Notes: a model not told the origin generated them from the sequence alone. Positions 1-13,655 are shown, numbered from the stretch's first letter. The stretch is DNA of 64,000 nucleotides from Saccharothrix sp. HUAS TT1 (GCF_040744945.1 NZ_CP160453.1:2790001-2854000), one strand, 5' to 3'. A program made the numbers and translations.

Positions 1-1
1 C

Positions 2-853
2 CGCACCGCGGGCCTCCTGGTCGACCTGCCGGTGGAGGTGGTCCCGTCCGGCTACCGGACCGCCGCGCACCCCGGCCGGGACCACCGGCGCGCGGTGGAC
101 CTGATGCGCCGCGACCTCGACGCGTTCGAGGAGGCCGCCGACCCGCTCGCCCCGCCGGTGGTGAAGGTGCAGGCCGCCGGCCCGTGGACGCTCACCGCGA
201 GCGTCGAGCTGGCCCGCGGCCACCGCGTGCTCACCGACAAGGGCGCCCTGCGCGAGTTCACCGAGTCGCTGGTCGAAGGGCTCAACCGGCACGTCGCCGA
301 GGTCGCCCGGCGCACCGGCGCGCGGGTCGTCGTGCAGCTGGACGAGCCGGCGCTGCCCGCCGTGCTGCGCGGCCTGCTGCCGACGCCGTCCAAGCTCGGC
401 ACGGTCCCCGCCGTCCCCGAACCGGACGCGCGCGCCGTGCTCCAGGCCGTGATCGAGGCCCTGGACGCCGACGTGGTCGTGCACTGCTGCGCGCCGAAGC
501 CGCCGATCTCGCTGATCCGGCAGGCGGGCGCACGGGCGATCTCGTTCGACGTCACGGCCCTGGACGGGACGACGTGGGACGAGATCGGCGAGGCGTGGGA
601 GGAGAAGACCCAGCTGCTGCTCGGCCTGACCCCGAGCACCGACCCGACCACGCCGCCGACGCTGCGGTCGCTGGCCAAGCCCGCGCTGGACCTGGTGGAC
701 CGCCTGGGGTTCCCGCGCGAAACCCTGGGCACGAACGCGGTGCCGACGCCGACGTGCGGGCTGGCCGGCGCGAGCGCGGCGTGGGTGCGGCGCGCGTTGG
801 CGTTGACCGAGGACCTGGGCAAGGCGTTCGTGGAGCCGCCCGAGGGCTGGTGA
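2..853 (+). CDS. MetE-like (cobalamin-independent methionine synthase fold) protein, 5' end outside window
   Basis: The open frame runs in from the left edge (frame starting at base 2) to TGA at 851-853, so the N-terminus is missing. The visible 283 residues have the TIM-barrel C-terminal features of MetE/UROD-like proteins: VVVQLDEPALPA, then VVVHCCAPKPPISL (the Cys pair at the usual zinc/thiol site) and the C-terminal TPTCGLAGASAAWVRRAL. It sits upstream of ligA, as Rv3015c does in M. tuberculosis. That homologue is shorter than true MetE, so methionine synthase activity is not assured. It converges on the GNAT gene, with 3 bp between the stop codons. Confidence 0.8.
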   Translation, partial: RTAGLLVDLPVEVVPSGYRTAAHPGRDHRRAVDLMRRDLDAFEEAADPLAPPVVKVQAAGPWTLTASVELARGHRVLTDKGALREFTESLVEGLNRHVAEVARRTGARVVVQLDEPALPAVLRGLLPTPSKLGTVPAVPEPDARAVLQAVIEALDADVVVHCCAPKPPISLIRQAGARAISFDVTALDGTTWDEIGEAWEEKTQLLLGLTPSTDPTTPPTLRSLAKPALDLVDRLGFPRETLGTNAVPTPTCGLAGASAAWVRRALALTEDLGKAFVEPPEGW

Positions 854-856
854 CGG

Positions 857-1360
857 TCAGAGGTCGGCGAACGGCGCGGCGTAGCTGAACGGGCCGGTCG
901 CCGCGGGCGTGTAGGCGGAGAGGGTGCGCGCCTGGAAGTACGGGTCCCAGTCGGGCTCCGGCGGGGTGATGCCGAGCGTGGACGCCCGGACGAACCCGAA
1001 GCGCGAGTAGTAGTCCGGGTCGCCCAGCAGCACCACCAGGGGCTCCGACAGCGCGTCCGCGGCACCCAGGACGGTGTGCACCAACGCCTTGCCGACGCCC
1101 GAACGCTGGTGCGACGGCAGCACGCTCAGCGGACCCAGGCCCAGCGCCGGCGCGGACCCCACCGTCCCGCGCGTGCACACCACGTGCCCGACGACCGCGC
1201 CGTCCACCTCGGCGACCAGCGACAACGCCGGGATCCAGCCGACGTCCGCGCGCAGCGCGCCGACCAGCCGCACCTCCCCGCCGGGTCGGGCCGCGAACGC
1301 GGCCTCCGTCACGTCGTGGATGGCCTGGACGTCGGCCGCGGTCTCGCGTCGGATCAGCAC
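857..1360 (-). CDS. GNAT family N-acetyltransferase
   Basis: 167 aa. The N-terminus (LIRRETAADVQAIHDVTEAAF) and the acetyl-CoA loop LGPLSVLPSHQRSGVGKALV (Q/R-x-x-G-x-G/A type) are typical of GNAT enzymes; the C-terminal part with PDYYSRFGF resembles the subgroup that contains YhbS. The substrate cannot be read from the sequence. The GTG start at 1360 is preceded on the minus strand by TAGGGT six bases upstream and no Shine-Dalgarno, suggesting a leaderless mRNA. It lies 9 bp downstream of the LysR gene on the same strand's far side, so each may have its own promoter. Confidence 0.85.
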   Translation of the reverse strand: MLIRRETAADVQAIHDVTEAAFAARPGGEVRLVGALRADVGWIPALSLVAEVDGAVVGHVVCTRGTVGSAPALGLGPLSVLPSHQRSGVGKALVHTVLGAADALSEPLVVLLGDPDYYSRFGFVRASTLGITPPEPDWDPYFQARTLSAYTPAATGPFSYAAPFADL

Positions 1361-1369
1361 GGGAGCACC

Positions 1370-2275
1370 CTACGGCTCCACCAGGTGAACGCCCGACGGC
1401 ATTTCCGCCCCGCGCAGGAACTCCAGCAGCACGGCCTGGAACGCCCGCCCGGCGGACGTCGGCGCCACGTCGGTCCGGTGCGCCAGCGCCACGGTCCGCG
1501 ACGTGCCCGGCGCCAGCGGCGTGCCGTGCAGCGACCGGGTCGCCAGCACCGTGCTCGGCACGATCGCCACCCCGAGCCCCACCTCGACGAACCGCAGCAC
1601 GGCGTCCATCTCACCGCCCTCCACCGCGAACGTCGGCTCGAACCCCGCCTGCCGGCACGCCGCCAGCGTCGTCTCCCGCAGGTCGTAGCCGGGCCGGAAC
1701 ATCACCAGCGGCTGGTCGCGCAGGTCGGTCAACCGCATCCGCGCGACACCGAGCGGCGCGGCCGACGCCACCACCAGCTCCTCCCGCAGCACGGGCACCA
1801 CGGTCAGCGCCCGGTCGGCGTCGGCGGGCGACACGATCACCAGCGCCAGGTCCAGCTCACCGGCCTCCAGCGCCCGCACCAGGTCACGCGACCCGCCCTC
1901 GGTCACGGACACCTGGATGCCGGGGTAGGCGTCGTGGTACCGCTTGATGACGTCGGCGAAGATGCTGGCGCACAGGCTCGGCGTCGCGCCCACCCGCACC
2001 CGGCCGCGCCGCAGCCCCAGCAGCTCGGCCACCTCCAGCCGGGCCGTGTCCACATCGGACAGGATCCGGCTGGCCACCGGCAGCAGCGCCTCGCCCGCGG
2101 GCGTCAGCGAGACGTTCCCGCGCGCCCGGCTGAACAGCTCCGCGCCCAGCTCCTTCTCCAGCGCGTGGATCTGCTTGGACAGTGAGGGCTGCGCCACACG
2201 TGCCTCCGCCGCGGCCCTGGTGAAGTGCCTCGTCCGGGCCACTGCCAGGAAGTACACGAGCTGCTGGAGCGTCAT
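1370..2275 (-). CDS. LysR-family transcriptional regulator, divergent from sdhCAB
   Basis: 301 aa, full LysR length. Residues 1-60 are the winged helix-turn-helix (LQQLVYFLAVARTRHFTRAAAEARVAQPSLSKQIHALEKEL broken here only for description), followed by the periplasmic-binding-like effector domain from about residue 90 (RVRVGATPSL). It is transcribed away from sdhC, with 72 bp between starts, so regulation of the succinate dehydrogenase operon is the natural inference. The ATG has TAGCCT six bases upstream and no Shine-Dalgarno, consistent with a leaderless transcript. The inducer is unknown. Confidence 0.9.
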   Translation of the reverse strand: MTLQQLVYFLAVARTRHFTRAAAEARVAQPSLSKQIHALEKELGAELFSRARGNVSLTPAGEALLPVASRILSDVDTARLEVAELLGLRRGRVRVGATPSLCASIFADVIKRYHDAYPGIQVSVTEGGSRDLVRALEAGELDLALVIVSPADADRALTVVPVLREELVVASAAPLGVARMRLTDLRDQPLVMFRPGYDLRETTLAACRQAGFEPTFAVEGGEMDAVLRFVEVGLGVAIVPSTVLATRSLHGTPLAPGTSRTVALAHRTDVAPTSAGRAFQAVLLEFLRGAEMPSGVHLVEP

Positions 2276-2347
2276 AGCCCCAGGCTATCCTCAGGCAGCG
2301 AACGATGTATTGGACGACTCGTCGCCCCCGTTCCTAGCGTCAGCGGC
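2276..2347. promoter_or_regulatory. divergent LysR / sdhC promoter region
   Basis: 72 bp separate the LysR ATG (2275, minus) from the sdhC GTG (2348, plus). TAGCCT at 2287-2282 (minus) and TAGCGT at 2335-2340 (plus) sit 6 and 7 bp before the two start codons and fit actinobacterial -10 boxes. The LysR operator is expected here; no clear T-N11-A palindrome was picked out by eye. Confidence 0.5.
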
Positions 2348-2977
2348 GTGGACACGATGGGGCTCTACCGCACGACCGTCGGCAAGAAGGTGGTCATGGC
2401 GGTCACCGGCGCGGGGTTGCTGCTGTACGTGGTCGCGCACATGGTCGGCAACCTCACGATCTTCTCCGGCGCGGCCGCGATCGACGGCTACGGCCGGTGG
2501 CTGCGCGAGATCGGCGCGGTCTGGCCGACCAGGGTCGTGCTGCTGGCGTGCGTGGCGCTGCACTTCGTCGCCGCCTACCAGTTGACGGCGCGGGCCAGGA
2601 AGGCCAGGGGCCGGTACGAGCACCGCCGCCGCGTCCAGGGCAGCTACGCGGCCCGCACCATGCGCTGGGGCGGCGTGATCATCGCCCTGTTCGTCGTCTA
2701 CCACCTGCTCGACCTCACCGTCGGGTGGCTCAACCCCCGCGGCGCACCCGGCGAGATTCACTCGAACGTGGTCGCGGACTTCCAGCGCTGGTACGTGGTG
2801 CTGGCGTACTCGGTCGCCGTGCTGGCCCTGGGCTTCCACATCCGCCACGGCGTGTGGAGCGCGACCCAGACGCTGGGCGTCACCACCTCGCGCGTGATCG
2901 GCCTCGGCGTCGCCGTGGTGATCTGCGCCGGGTTCCTCTCCGTCCCCTTCGCCGTCTTCACCGGATTGGTGAGCTGA
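2348..2977 (+). CDS. sdhC: succinate dehydrogenase cytochrome b subunit
   Basis: 209 aa from GTG 2348 ([16 protein letters not shown]). This start is chosen because TAGCGT lies 7 bp upstream; the internal ATG at 2357 is the alternative, and longer upstream starts would overlap the LysR gene. The protein is a type-B SQR membrane anchor: five hydrophobic spans, and His residues in [26 protein letters not shown] and HIRHGVW suited to binding two haems. It anchors SdhA/SdhB and passes electrons to or from the menaquinone pool. It is followed after 1 bp by sdhA. Confidence 0.92.
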   Translation: MDTMGLYRTTVGKKVVMAVTGAGLLLYVVAHMVGNLTIFSGAAAIDGYGRWLREIGAVWPTRVVLLACVALHFVAAYQLTARARKARGRYEHRRRVQGSYAARTMRWGGVIIALFVVYHLLDLTVGWLNPRGAPGEIHSNVVADFQRWYVVLAYSVAVLALGFHIRHGVWSATQTLGVTTSRVIGLGVAVVICAGFLSVPFAVFTGLVS

Positions 2978-2978
2978 C

Positions 2979-4888
<1,910 letters not shown>

Positions 4889-4892
<4 letters not shown>

Positions 4893-5635
4893 GACTGACC
4901 CTGCGGATCTGGCGGCAGAGCGGCGACACCGGGCGGCTGGTGGACTACGCCGTGGACGACCTGTCGCCGGACATGTCGTTCCTGGAAGCGCTGGACGTCC
5001 TCAACGAGCGGCTGATCACGTCCGGGCAGGAGCCGGTGGCGTTCGACCACGACTGCCGCGAGGGCATCTGCGGCATGTGCGGGCTGATGATCAACGGGAT
5101 GGCGCACGGGCCGGAGAGGGCCACCACCGCCTGCCAGCTGCACCTGCGGCACTTCCGCGACGGCGACGTGGTGACCGTCGAACCGTGGCGCGCCGAGCCG
5201 TTCCCGGTGGTGCGGGACCTGGTGGTGGACCGGTCGGCGCTCGACCGGATCGTCGCGGCGGGCGGGTACGTCAGCGTGCCGACGGGGTCCGCGCCGGACG
5301 CGCACGCCACCCCCGTGCCCAAGCCGGACGCGGACACCGCGTTCGAGGCGGCGGCGTGCATCGGCTGCGGCGCGTGCGTGGCGGCTTGCCCGAACGGGTC
5401 GGGCATGCTGTTCACCGCCGCCAAGGCCACCCACCTCGGCGTGCTGCCGCAGGGGCAGCCCGAGCGGTACTCGCGGGCGCGGGACATGGTGGCCGAGCAC
5501 GACGCGTCGGGCTTCGGCGGCTGCACCAACGCCGGCGAGTGCACGCCCGCGTGCCCCAAGGGCATCCCGCTGACGACCATCGCCCGGCTGAACGCCGACC
5601 TGCGGCGCGCTCACACCACCCGCAGCGACAGGTAA
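4889..5635 (+). CDS. sdhB: succinate dehydrogenase iron-sulfur subunit
   Basis: 248 aa, starting at GTG 4889, which overlaps the sdhA stop by 4 bp and implies translational coupling. The [2Fe-2S] ligands are in [12 protein letters not shown] with a later Cys in TTACQ; the C-terminal ferredoxin half has [14 protein letters not shown] and [14 protein letters not shown] for the [4Fe-4S] and [3Fe-4S] clusters. It carries electrons from FAD to the SdhC haems. Its last 25 bp overlap the 3' end of the convergent yeiH gene. Confidence 0.95.
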
Positions 5636-6399
5636 CCGGTCCCGCACACCAGGAGCGTCGCGAGCAGCCCCAACAACAACGCCCTGGGGCTGGTCCGCAG
5701 CAAGCTCTTGAGACGCACCGACGTGCCCAGACCGAACAGCGCGGCGGCCAGCACGACCGTCGTCACGGTCTTCGCCGGACCGAGGACGACCGCCGGCAGC
5801 AACGGGCTGACCAGCATCGACGCCACGAAGCCGAGCAGGAACAGCGGCACCGGCGGCGTGCCGCGCCCGCCGACACCGGCCACGATCGGCGCCAGCAGCG
5901 CCACCCGGCCCAGCTTCACCGCCATGGCCGTCGCCACACCCGGGACCGGTGCGGCGGCGGCCACCTGCGCCACCTCGTGCACGCTCAACCCGATCCACTG
6001 CGGCGAGGCGCCCAACAACGGGAGCGCGACCATGGCGAGCGTGCCGTAGAGCGTGACGAGGGCGACGCTGGTCGCCACGTGCTCGTCCTCCCGCTCCACC
6101 CGGCCCTCGACGGCCGCGATGGCCGACGCGCCGCAGATCGAGAAACCACTCGCCACCAGCACGCACAACCCGCGCGGCAACCGCAGCCAACGCCCCAACC
6201 ACAGCGTGCCGAAGAACGTCACCGCGACCGTGACGACGATCGCCACCAGGACGTGTGACCCCAGGTCGAGCAGCTGCGCCACGGACAGTTGCAGACCGAG
6301 CAGCACCACGCCCACCCGCAGCAACCGGCGCGTGACACCGGCCAGGTCCGGCAGGCGCCCACCCACCAGCACACCCAGGACCAACGCGGCGATCAGCAC
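5611..6399 (-). CDS. YeiH/UPF0324-family membrane protein, N-terminally short
   Basis: 262 aa from GTG 6399, preceded by GGAGG with 8 bp spacing. The family is recognisable from [16 protein letters not shown] and STVHEVAQV-like [17 protein letters not shown]; about eight hydrophobic spans follow. YeiH proteins are putative anion (sulfate/sulfite-type) exporters. Family members are usually 330-350 aa; here the first transmembrane segment is missing and no in-frame start exists further upstream before the divergent LysR gene. The adjacent divergent LysR repeats the well known LysR-yeiH pairing. Function is inferred from family only. Confidence 0.75.
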   Translation of the reverse strand: MLIAALVLGVLVGGRLPDLAGVTRRLLRVGVVLLGLQLSVAQLLDLGSHVLVAIVVTVAVTFFGTLWLGRWLRLPRGLCVLVASGFSICGASAIAAVEGRVEREDEHVATSVALVTLYGTLAMVALPLLGASPQWIGLSVHEVAQVAAAAPVPGVATAMAVKLGRVALLAPIVAGVGGRGTPPVPLFLLGFVASMLVSPLLPAVVLGPAKTVTTVVLAAALFGLGTSVRLKSLLRTSPRALLLGLLATLLVCGTGYLSLRVV

Positions 6400-6469
6400 C
6401 CACCCAGCCTCCGACCGCGCCGACGTCGCCGGTAGCCCGTCATCCGCTCTGGGGTCATACCCTGTGGCT

Positions 6470-7356
6470 ATGACCCCGGACCTCGAATCGCTGCGCCTGC
6501 TGGTGCTGGTCGGGGAACTGGGCAGCCTCGGCCGGGCCGCCGACGAGCTGGGCATCGCCCAGCCGTCGGCCGGCAAGCGCCTGTCCACGCTGGAACGCCG
6601 CCTCGGCGTCGTCCTGGTCGACCGGGGCCGCCGCGGCTCGGTCCTCACCCCTGCGGGCGTCGTCGTGACCGAACGCGCCCGCCGCGTCCTGGCCGAGGTC
6701 GCGGGCCTGGTCGAAGCCGCACGCGCCCTGCGGTCCGCGCGGGAAGCCGAACTGCGCGTCGCCGCCAGCATGACCGTCGCCGAACACCTCGCCCCGAGCT
6801 GGATCGGCGAACTCCGCCGCACCCGACCCGACCTGCGCGTCGGCCTGCGCGTGACCAACTCCGAAACCGTCGGCCGACTCGTCCGCGACGGCCACGTCGA
6901 CCTCGGGTTCGTCGAAGCACCAGGGTCCCTGCCAGGGCTTTCGTCCCGCAAGGTCGCCGTGGACCGACTCGCCGTCGTCGTCGCGCCAGGACACCCCTGG
7001 ACCCGCCGCCGCCGACCCCTCACCCCGCCCGAGCTCGCCGCCACACCCCTCGTCATGCGGGAACGCGGCTCCGGCACCCGCGACACCCTCGACCGCGCAC
7101 TGCCCGACGCGTGCCCGCCCGCGCTCGAACTCGGCTCCACCACCGCCGTCCGCGGCGCCGTCGTCGCCGGCGTGGCCCCCGCCGCGCTCAGCGTCCTCGC
7201 CATCGCCGTCGACCTCGCCGAAGGACGCCTGGTCGAAGTGCCCGCCGACCTCGACCTGCGCCGCGTCCTGCGCGCCGTCTGGCCGGGCGGCCGCAAGCTC
7301 GTCGGACCCGCCGCGGAACTCCTCGCCACCGCCTGCCGCCGTAGTTCAATGGAGCC

Positions 7357-7360
<4 letters not shown>
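6470..7360 (+). CDS. LysR-family regulator paired with yeiH
   Basis: 296 aa. HTH at residues 1-60 (LGSLGRAADELGIAQPSAGKRL), then the effector-binding domain (ELRVAASMTVAEHLAP; VVVAPGHPW; PLVMRERGSGTRDTLD). These effector-domain motifs resemble CysB/YeiE/CbbR-like LysR members, which often govern divergent yeiH transporters. TACCCT lies 6 bp before the ATG and there is no Shine-Dalgarno, so the transcript may be leaderless. The stop codon overlaps the next start (ATGA). Confidence 0.88.
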
Positions 7361-10261
<2,901 letters not shown>

Positions 10262-10574
10262 ACCTGCACCACGGACCTCAACATAACGCCGTTTCCAAAC
10301 CCGCCAAACGTCGGTTAAAACAACGAGGCCCGCACCAACCACCCACCCATCCCACTCACCTCCGACCTCCCCAACCCACGCAACCAACCCAGCACCCCCG
10401 CCTCGCACCCGCAGGTGTCGAGAACACAGCCAGCCGCAGGCATGAGCGGGGGCTTGGACCTGGACGTGGAGCATGGGCTGGACAGCATGGGCTGAACAGA
10501 GAGCGCGGGCCTGGATGCAGATACGGGTGCAGGCATAGGTGCGGGTGCGGGCGTGACGCTGAGGGAGCGCTCGA
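10262..10574. other. gene-free stretch with a sharp strand-composition switch
   Basis: No coding region is supported. From about 10130 (inside the ligA tail) to about 10410 the plus strand is C/A-rich and G-poor; from about 10440 to 10570 it becomes G-rich with degenerate ggtgcggg/ggtgcagg repeats near 10525-10555. No clear hairpin terminator for ligA was seen. The region lies between two convergent genes. Confidence 0.5.
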
Positions 10575-11027
10575 TCAACGCCGGGACGTGACGTCCGGGA
10601 AGCGGCCCACCCACCGCTTCTGCCAGGGCGTCTCCACCGCGCGGCGGTTGTAGTTGGCCCGCGTCCACGTCACGGCTTCACCCGAAGGGACGCCCGCGAG
10701 CACTGCCAGGCAGGCGATGACCGTGCCGGTCCGCCCGACACCGCCGCCGCACGCCACCTCGACCCGTTCCCCGGCCACAGCCCGCGCGTGCAGGTCGCGG
10801 ATCAGCGCCACGGCCTGCTCCGGCGACCTGGGCAGCCGGAAGTCCGGCCACTCGACCCACTCGTGCGCCCACGAGGGCGCGTCCGGGCGCGCCATCACCG
10901 CGCGCCGCATCTTGGGCGAACCGAGGTAGAGGGCGTACTCGGGTGTGCCCTCGGGCGTGGGGTTGCGCAGTCCGCGACCGCGCACCCGGGAGCCGTCAGG
11001 GAGTTCGATCGCACCGGGAAGGCTCAT
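10575..11027 (-). CDS. dual-specificity/tyrosine phosphatase-like protein
   Basis: 150 aa. The phosphate-binding loop is Cys93-GGGVG-Arg99-Thr (CX5R), with a preceding Asp-bearing segment (EWPDFRLP) that could supply the general acid. Length fits a single-domain cysteine phosphatase of the DSP/PTP superfamily acting in the cytoplasm. Substrate (phosphoprotein, phospholipid or nucleotide) cannot be told. The canonical His before the catalytic Cys is replaced by Ala (VACGGG rather than VHC), which occurs in some family members but could lower activity. It converges on ligA across the 313-bp gap. Confidence 0.75.
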   Translation of the reverse strand: MSLPGAIELPDGSRVRGRGLRNPTPEGTPEYALYLGSPKMRRAVMARPDAPSWAHEWVEWPDFRLPRSPEQAVALIRDLHARAVAGERVEVACGGGVGRTGTVIACLAVLAGVPSGEAVTWTRANYNRRAVETPWQKRWVGRFPDVTSRR

Positions 11028-11158
11028 CCGCCCATCATCGCGCTCCGCGGTCCCGCGGGTGGGCGAGGGGCGACTTCCGGTCCGGGCCTTGATCGCACCC
11101 CTTCCGGCGCAGTTGTCTGGACGGGGAACGGCGGTCCGGTGAGGTGGAGGAGTCGCAG

Positions 11159-11665
11159 ATGGCCGACATCGTGGTGAGACCCGCTCGGGAGGACGAGTGG
11201 GCGGCGGCGGGTGCGCTCACCGTCGCGGCCTACCAGGCAGACCGCCACATCGACAGCCACACCGGCAAGTACGCCGACACTCTGGTCGACGCGCCCTCCC
11301 GAGCCCGCGAGGGCGAGCTGCTGGTGGCGGTGGACGCGGGCGGGGCCGTGCTCGGCACCGTCACGGTGGTCCGGCCCGGCACCCCGTACGCCGAGGTCAG
11401 CCGGGACGGCGAGGTCGAGTTCCGGATGCTCGCGGTGAGCCCGGCGGCCCGCGGTCGCGGTGTGGGTGAGGCGTTGGTGCGGGCGGTGATCGCACGGGCG
11501 CGCGAGCTGGGCGTGCGGCGGCTGGTGATGAGCAGTTCCGAGCACATGGCCACGGCGCACCGGCTCTACCGGCGGCTGGGGTTCCGGCGGTCGCCCGAGC
11601 GCGACTGGCAGCCGGTGCCCGGTGTGGACGTGACCGCGCTCGGGTTCAGCCTCGAACTCGCATGA
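11159..11665 (+). CDS. GNAT family N-acetyltransferase
   Basis: 168 aa from ATG 11159; GGAGGAG ends about 7 bp upstream, which supports this start over the in-frame GTG at 11144. The acetyl-CoA loop is RMLAVSPAARGRGVGEALV, followed by the C-terminal AHRLYRRLGFRR motif typical of GNATs. The substrate is unknown. The 3' end overlaps the convergent SWIM-domain gene by 20 bp. Confidence 0.87.
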   Translation: MADIVVRPAREDEWAAAGALTVAAYQADRHIDSHTGKYADTLVDAPSRAREGELLVAVDAGGAVLGTVTVVRPGTPYAEVSRDGEVEFRMLAVSPAARGRGVGEALVRAVIARARELGVRRLVMSSSEHMATAHRLYRRLGFRRSPERDWQPVPGVDVTALGFSLELA

Positions 11666-12056
11666 TCTCGTCGCGCAGCGCCCGGTCCCGCGCGGCCCGG
11701 TCGTAGAGCAGGCCGACCAGCGTCGCGTGGTCGAGCTCGGCGAGCCGGACGCGCAGCTCCTCGTCCTCCGCGTCCGGCGGCGGCACGGTCAGGCCGCGCT
11801 CCAGCAGCACCAGGCCGACCGCGACGCAGTGCTTGCAGAAGAACCCCTGCGACCCGTACGGGCAGGTGCAGCTCCCGACCAGCCGGGTGTCCTCCCACCG
11901 CAGCGCCACCAGGTACTCGGCCGCGCCGACCACGACGCCGTCGACGTGCCGCGAGCGCACGGCCAGCTCCACCACGGAGGCCCGGTAGGTCAGCCCGCGC
12001 CAGTACGACTTGGCGCCCGCGTGGTGGCGCAGCAGGGCTGGGGTCAGCGTCGGCAT
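11646..12056 (-). CDS. small SWIM zinc-finger protein
   Basis: 136 aa from ATG 12056. The SWIM motif CTCPYGSQGFFCKHC (CxCx8CxH) lies near residue 70-85; SWIM fingers bind zinc and mediate DNA or protein contacts. The remainder is short and helical (ELDHATLVGLLYDRAARDRALRDEI). Larger actinobacterial SWIM proteins are often neighbours of AAA/VWA genes, but none is present. Divergent from the DUF849 gene with 26 bp between starts. Confidence 0.8.
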   Translation of the reverse strand: MPTLTPALLRHHAGAKSYWRGLTYRASVVELAVRSRHVDGVVVGAAEYLVALRWEDTRLVGSCTCPYGSQGFFCKHCVAVGLVLLERGLTVPPPDAEDEELRVRLAELDHATLVGLLYDRAARDRALRDEIMRVRG

Positions 12057-12082
12057 GGCGGTATCCAACACCTTGTGGTTCG

Positions 12083-12793
12083 GTGGGTTTCGTGCTCCAG
12101 GCTTGTCTGAACGGCGCCCGTGAGCCGGGCAGCCACCCTAGTGTGCCGATCACCCCGCAGCAGCTGGCGGCCGACGCCGCGGCGTGCGCGGAGCTGGGCG
12201 TCACGTCGTTCCACCTGCACCCGCGGGACGTGGTCGGGCTGGAGGTGCTGGCCGGGCCCGAGGTGGCCACCGCGGTGGCCGTGGTGCGCGGCGTGGTGCC
12301 GCGGGCGGAGATCGGGGTGACGACGGCGGCGTGGGTCGTGCCGGACCGCGTGCGGCGGGCGGAGCTGGTGCGCGGGTGGGCCGGGTTGGCGTCCGGGCGG
12401 CCCGACTTCGCGTCGGTGAACGTGCACGAGGAGGGCTGGCTCGACGTCGCCGCCGCGCTGCGCGACGCGGGGGTCGGGATCGAGCTGGGCGTGTTCCACG
12501 AGCGGGCGGCGCGGCTGCTGGCGGACGTCGGCGTGCTGGCGGGGGTGGTGCGGGTGCTGGCCGAGGTGCAGCCGGGGGAGACCGTCGACCACGCCGAACG
12601 GCTGGTGGACCTGCTCGCGCCGCTCGGCGTGCCGATCCTGCTGCACGGCGAGGACGACAGCGCGTGGCCGGTGCTCGACCACGCGCTGGCGCTGGGGCTG
12701 GACACGCGCATCGGGCTGGAGGACACGCTCATCGCGCGTGACGGCACGCGGGCGGTGGGCAACGCGCAGCTCGTCAGCCTTGCTCGAGGGTAA
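12083..12793 (+). CDS. DUF849 / beta-keto acid cleavage enzyme family protein
   Basis: 236 aa. The BKACE fold is indicated by the N-terminal VLQACLNGAR, the zinc-ligand segment SFHLHPRD, and late motifs PILLHGEDDSAWPVLDHAL and DTRIGLEDTL. The family condenses beta-keto acids with acetyl-CoA in a zinc-dependent reaction. The protein is somewhat short for the family (270-310 aa). GTG 12083 is taken as start; the in-frame GTG at 12092 is possible. Substrate not inferable. Confidence 0.8.
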   Translation: MGFVLQACLNGAREPGSHPSVPITPQQLAADAAACAELGVTSFHLHPRDVVGLEVLAGPEVATAVAVVRGVVPRAEIGVTTAAWVVPDRVRRAELVRGWAGLASGRPDFASVNVHEEGWLDVAAALRDAGVGIELGVFHERAARLLADVGVLAGVVRVLAEVQPGETVDHAERLVDLLAPLGVPILLHGEDDSAWPVLDHALALGLDTRIGLEDTLIARDGTRAVGNAQLVSLARG

Positions 12794-12835
12794 AAGCACT
12801 GGTAGCGCGGGTGGCTGGCGTGGTTTTGTGACGTC

Positions 12836-13474
12836 ATGGTGTCCACCGACCGGCTTCTCGCCTTCGCGGCGACGTCGCTGCTGCTGATCCTGATCCCCGG
12901 GCCGAGCGTGCTGTTCGTGGTCGGTCGGGCGCTGGCGCAGGGCCGGCGGGCCGCGCTGATCACCGTGCTGGGCAACACGCTCGGCGCGTACGCGCTCGTG
13001 GTGGCCGTCGCGTTCGGCGTCGGGGCGGTGGTGGAGCGCTCGGCGGTGGTGTTCACGACGTTGAAGCTGATTGGCGCCGCGTACCTGGTGCACCTGGGGG
13101 TGAAGGCGGTGCGGCAGCGCGGGTCGCTGCACGCGTCGTTCGGCGGGGGCGGTGCGGCGCGGGGCGGGTTGCGCACGTTGTGGGAGGGGTTCGCGGTCGG
13201 CGTGGCGAACCCGAAGACGATCGTGTTCTTCGCCGCCGTGCTGCCGCAGTTCGTGGACCGGGCGCAGGGGCACGTGGCCGGTCAGATGCTGCTGCTGGGG
13301 CTGCTGTTCAACGTCATCGCGCTGGCGTGCGACAGCGCGTGGGGGCTGGTCGCGTCCACCGCGCGCGACTGGTTCGCCCGCTCACCGCGCCGCTTGGCCG
13401 TGGTCGGCGGCGCGGGCGGCGTGGCGATGATCGGCCTGGGCGTCACCATCGCCGCCACCGGCCGCAAGGACTGA
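12836..13474 (+). CDS. LysE/RhtB family amino-acid exporter
   Basis: 212 aa with six hydrophobic spans. The family signature ILIPGPSVLFVVGRAL at the first span, then VLGNTLGAY, and GFAVGVANPKTIVFFAAVLPQFVD in the middle are characteristic of LysE/RhtB exporters in the cytoplasmic membrane. Likely exports an amino acid or analogue; which one is unknown. It is followed directly by the first copy of the 22-bp modular repeat, which may terminate transcription from both sides. Confidence 0.9.
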   Translation: MVSTDRLLAFAATSLLLILIPGPSVLFVVGRALAQGRRAALITVLGNTLGAYALVVAVAFGVGAVVERSAVVFTTLKLIGAAYLVHLGVKAVRQRGSLHASFGGGGAARGGLRTLWEGFAVGVANPKTIVFFAAVLPQFVDRAQGHVAGQMLLLGLLFNVIALACDSAWGLVASTARDWFARSPRRLAVVGGAGGVAMIGLGVTIAATGRKD

Positions 13475-13486
13475 CCCCACCACACC

Positions 13487-13653
13487 CGCGAGAGTCCAAC
13501 GTTCGGCCCGCGAGAGTCCAACGTCCACGACCGCTGAGTTCAACGCTCGACATACCCGCCGGTCTGCCTGAGCGTTGAACTCGGGGTGCGCGAGCGTTGG
13601 ACTCTCGCGCCCTGAGCGTTGGACTCTCGCGCCCTGAGCGGTGGACTCTCGCG
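13487..13653. repeat. modular palindromic repeat, copy 1 (full: A-A-B / B'-A'-A'-A')
   Basis: Intergenic array between convergent genes. Module A is CGCGAGAGTCCAAC (13487-13500, 13509-13522), module B is TGAGTTCAACGCTC (13535-13548). After a 20-bp centre come inverted B (13570-13582) and three inverted A modules (from 13594, 13616 and 13638). Modules are phased at 22 bp, so the whole unit is a long imperfect inverted repeat. Three further copies lie at 34750, 41507 and 55954. It may act as a bidirectional terminator or a binding array. Confidence 0.85.
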
Positions 13654-13655
13654 GG

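Noticed and set aside
2225..2347. Longer N-terminus for sdhC
   Set aside because: It would overlap the divergent LysR gene, and the TAGCGT box 7 bp before GTG 2348 plus the family's usual N-terminus support the shorter form.
10450..10560. Tandem repeat or small gene in the ligA-phosphatase gap
   Set aside because: Repeats are too degenerate to define a unit, and no frame has a plausible start and coding pattern.
12083..12793. Specific assignment as 3-keto-5-aminohexanoate cleavage enzyme
   Set aside because: The DUF849 family is functionally broad and no lysine-fermentation genes are nearby.
13487..13653. CRISPR array
   Set aside because: Modules recur at 22 bp with no unique spacers, include inverted copies, and there are no cas genes.
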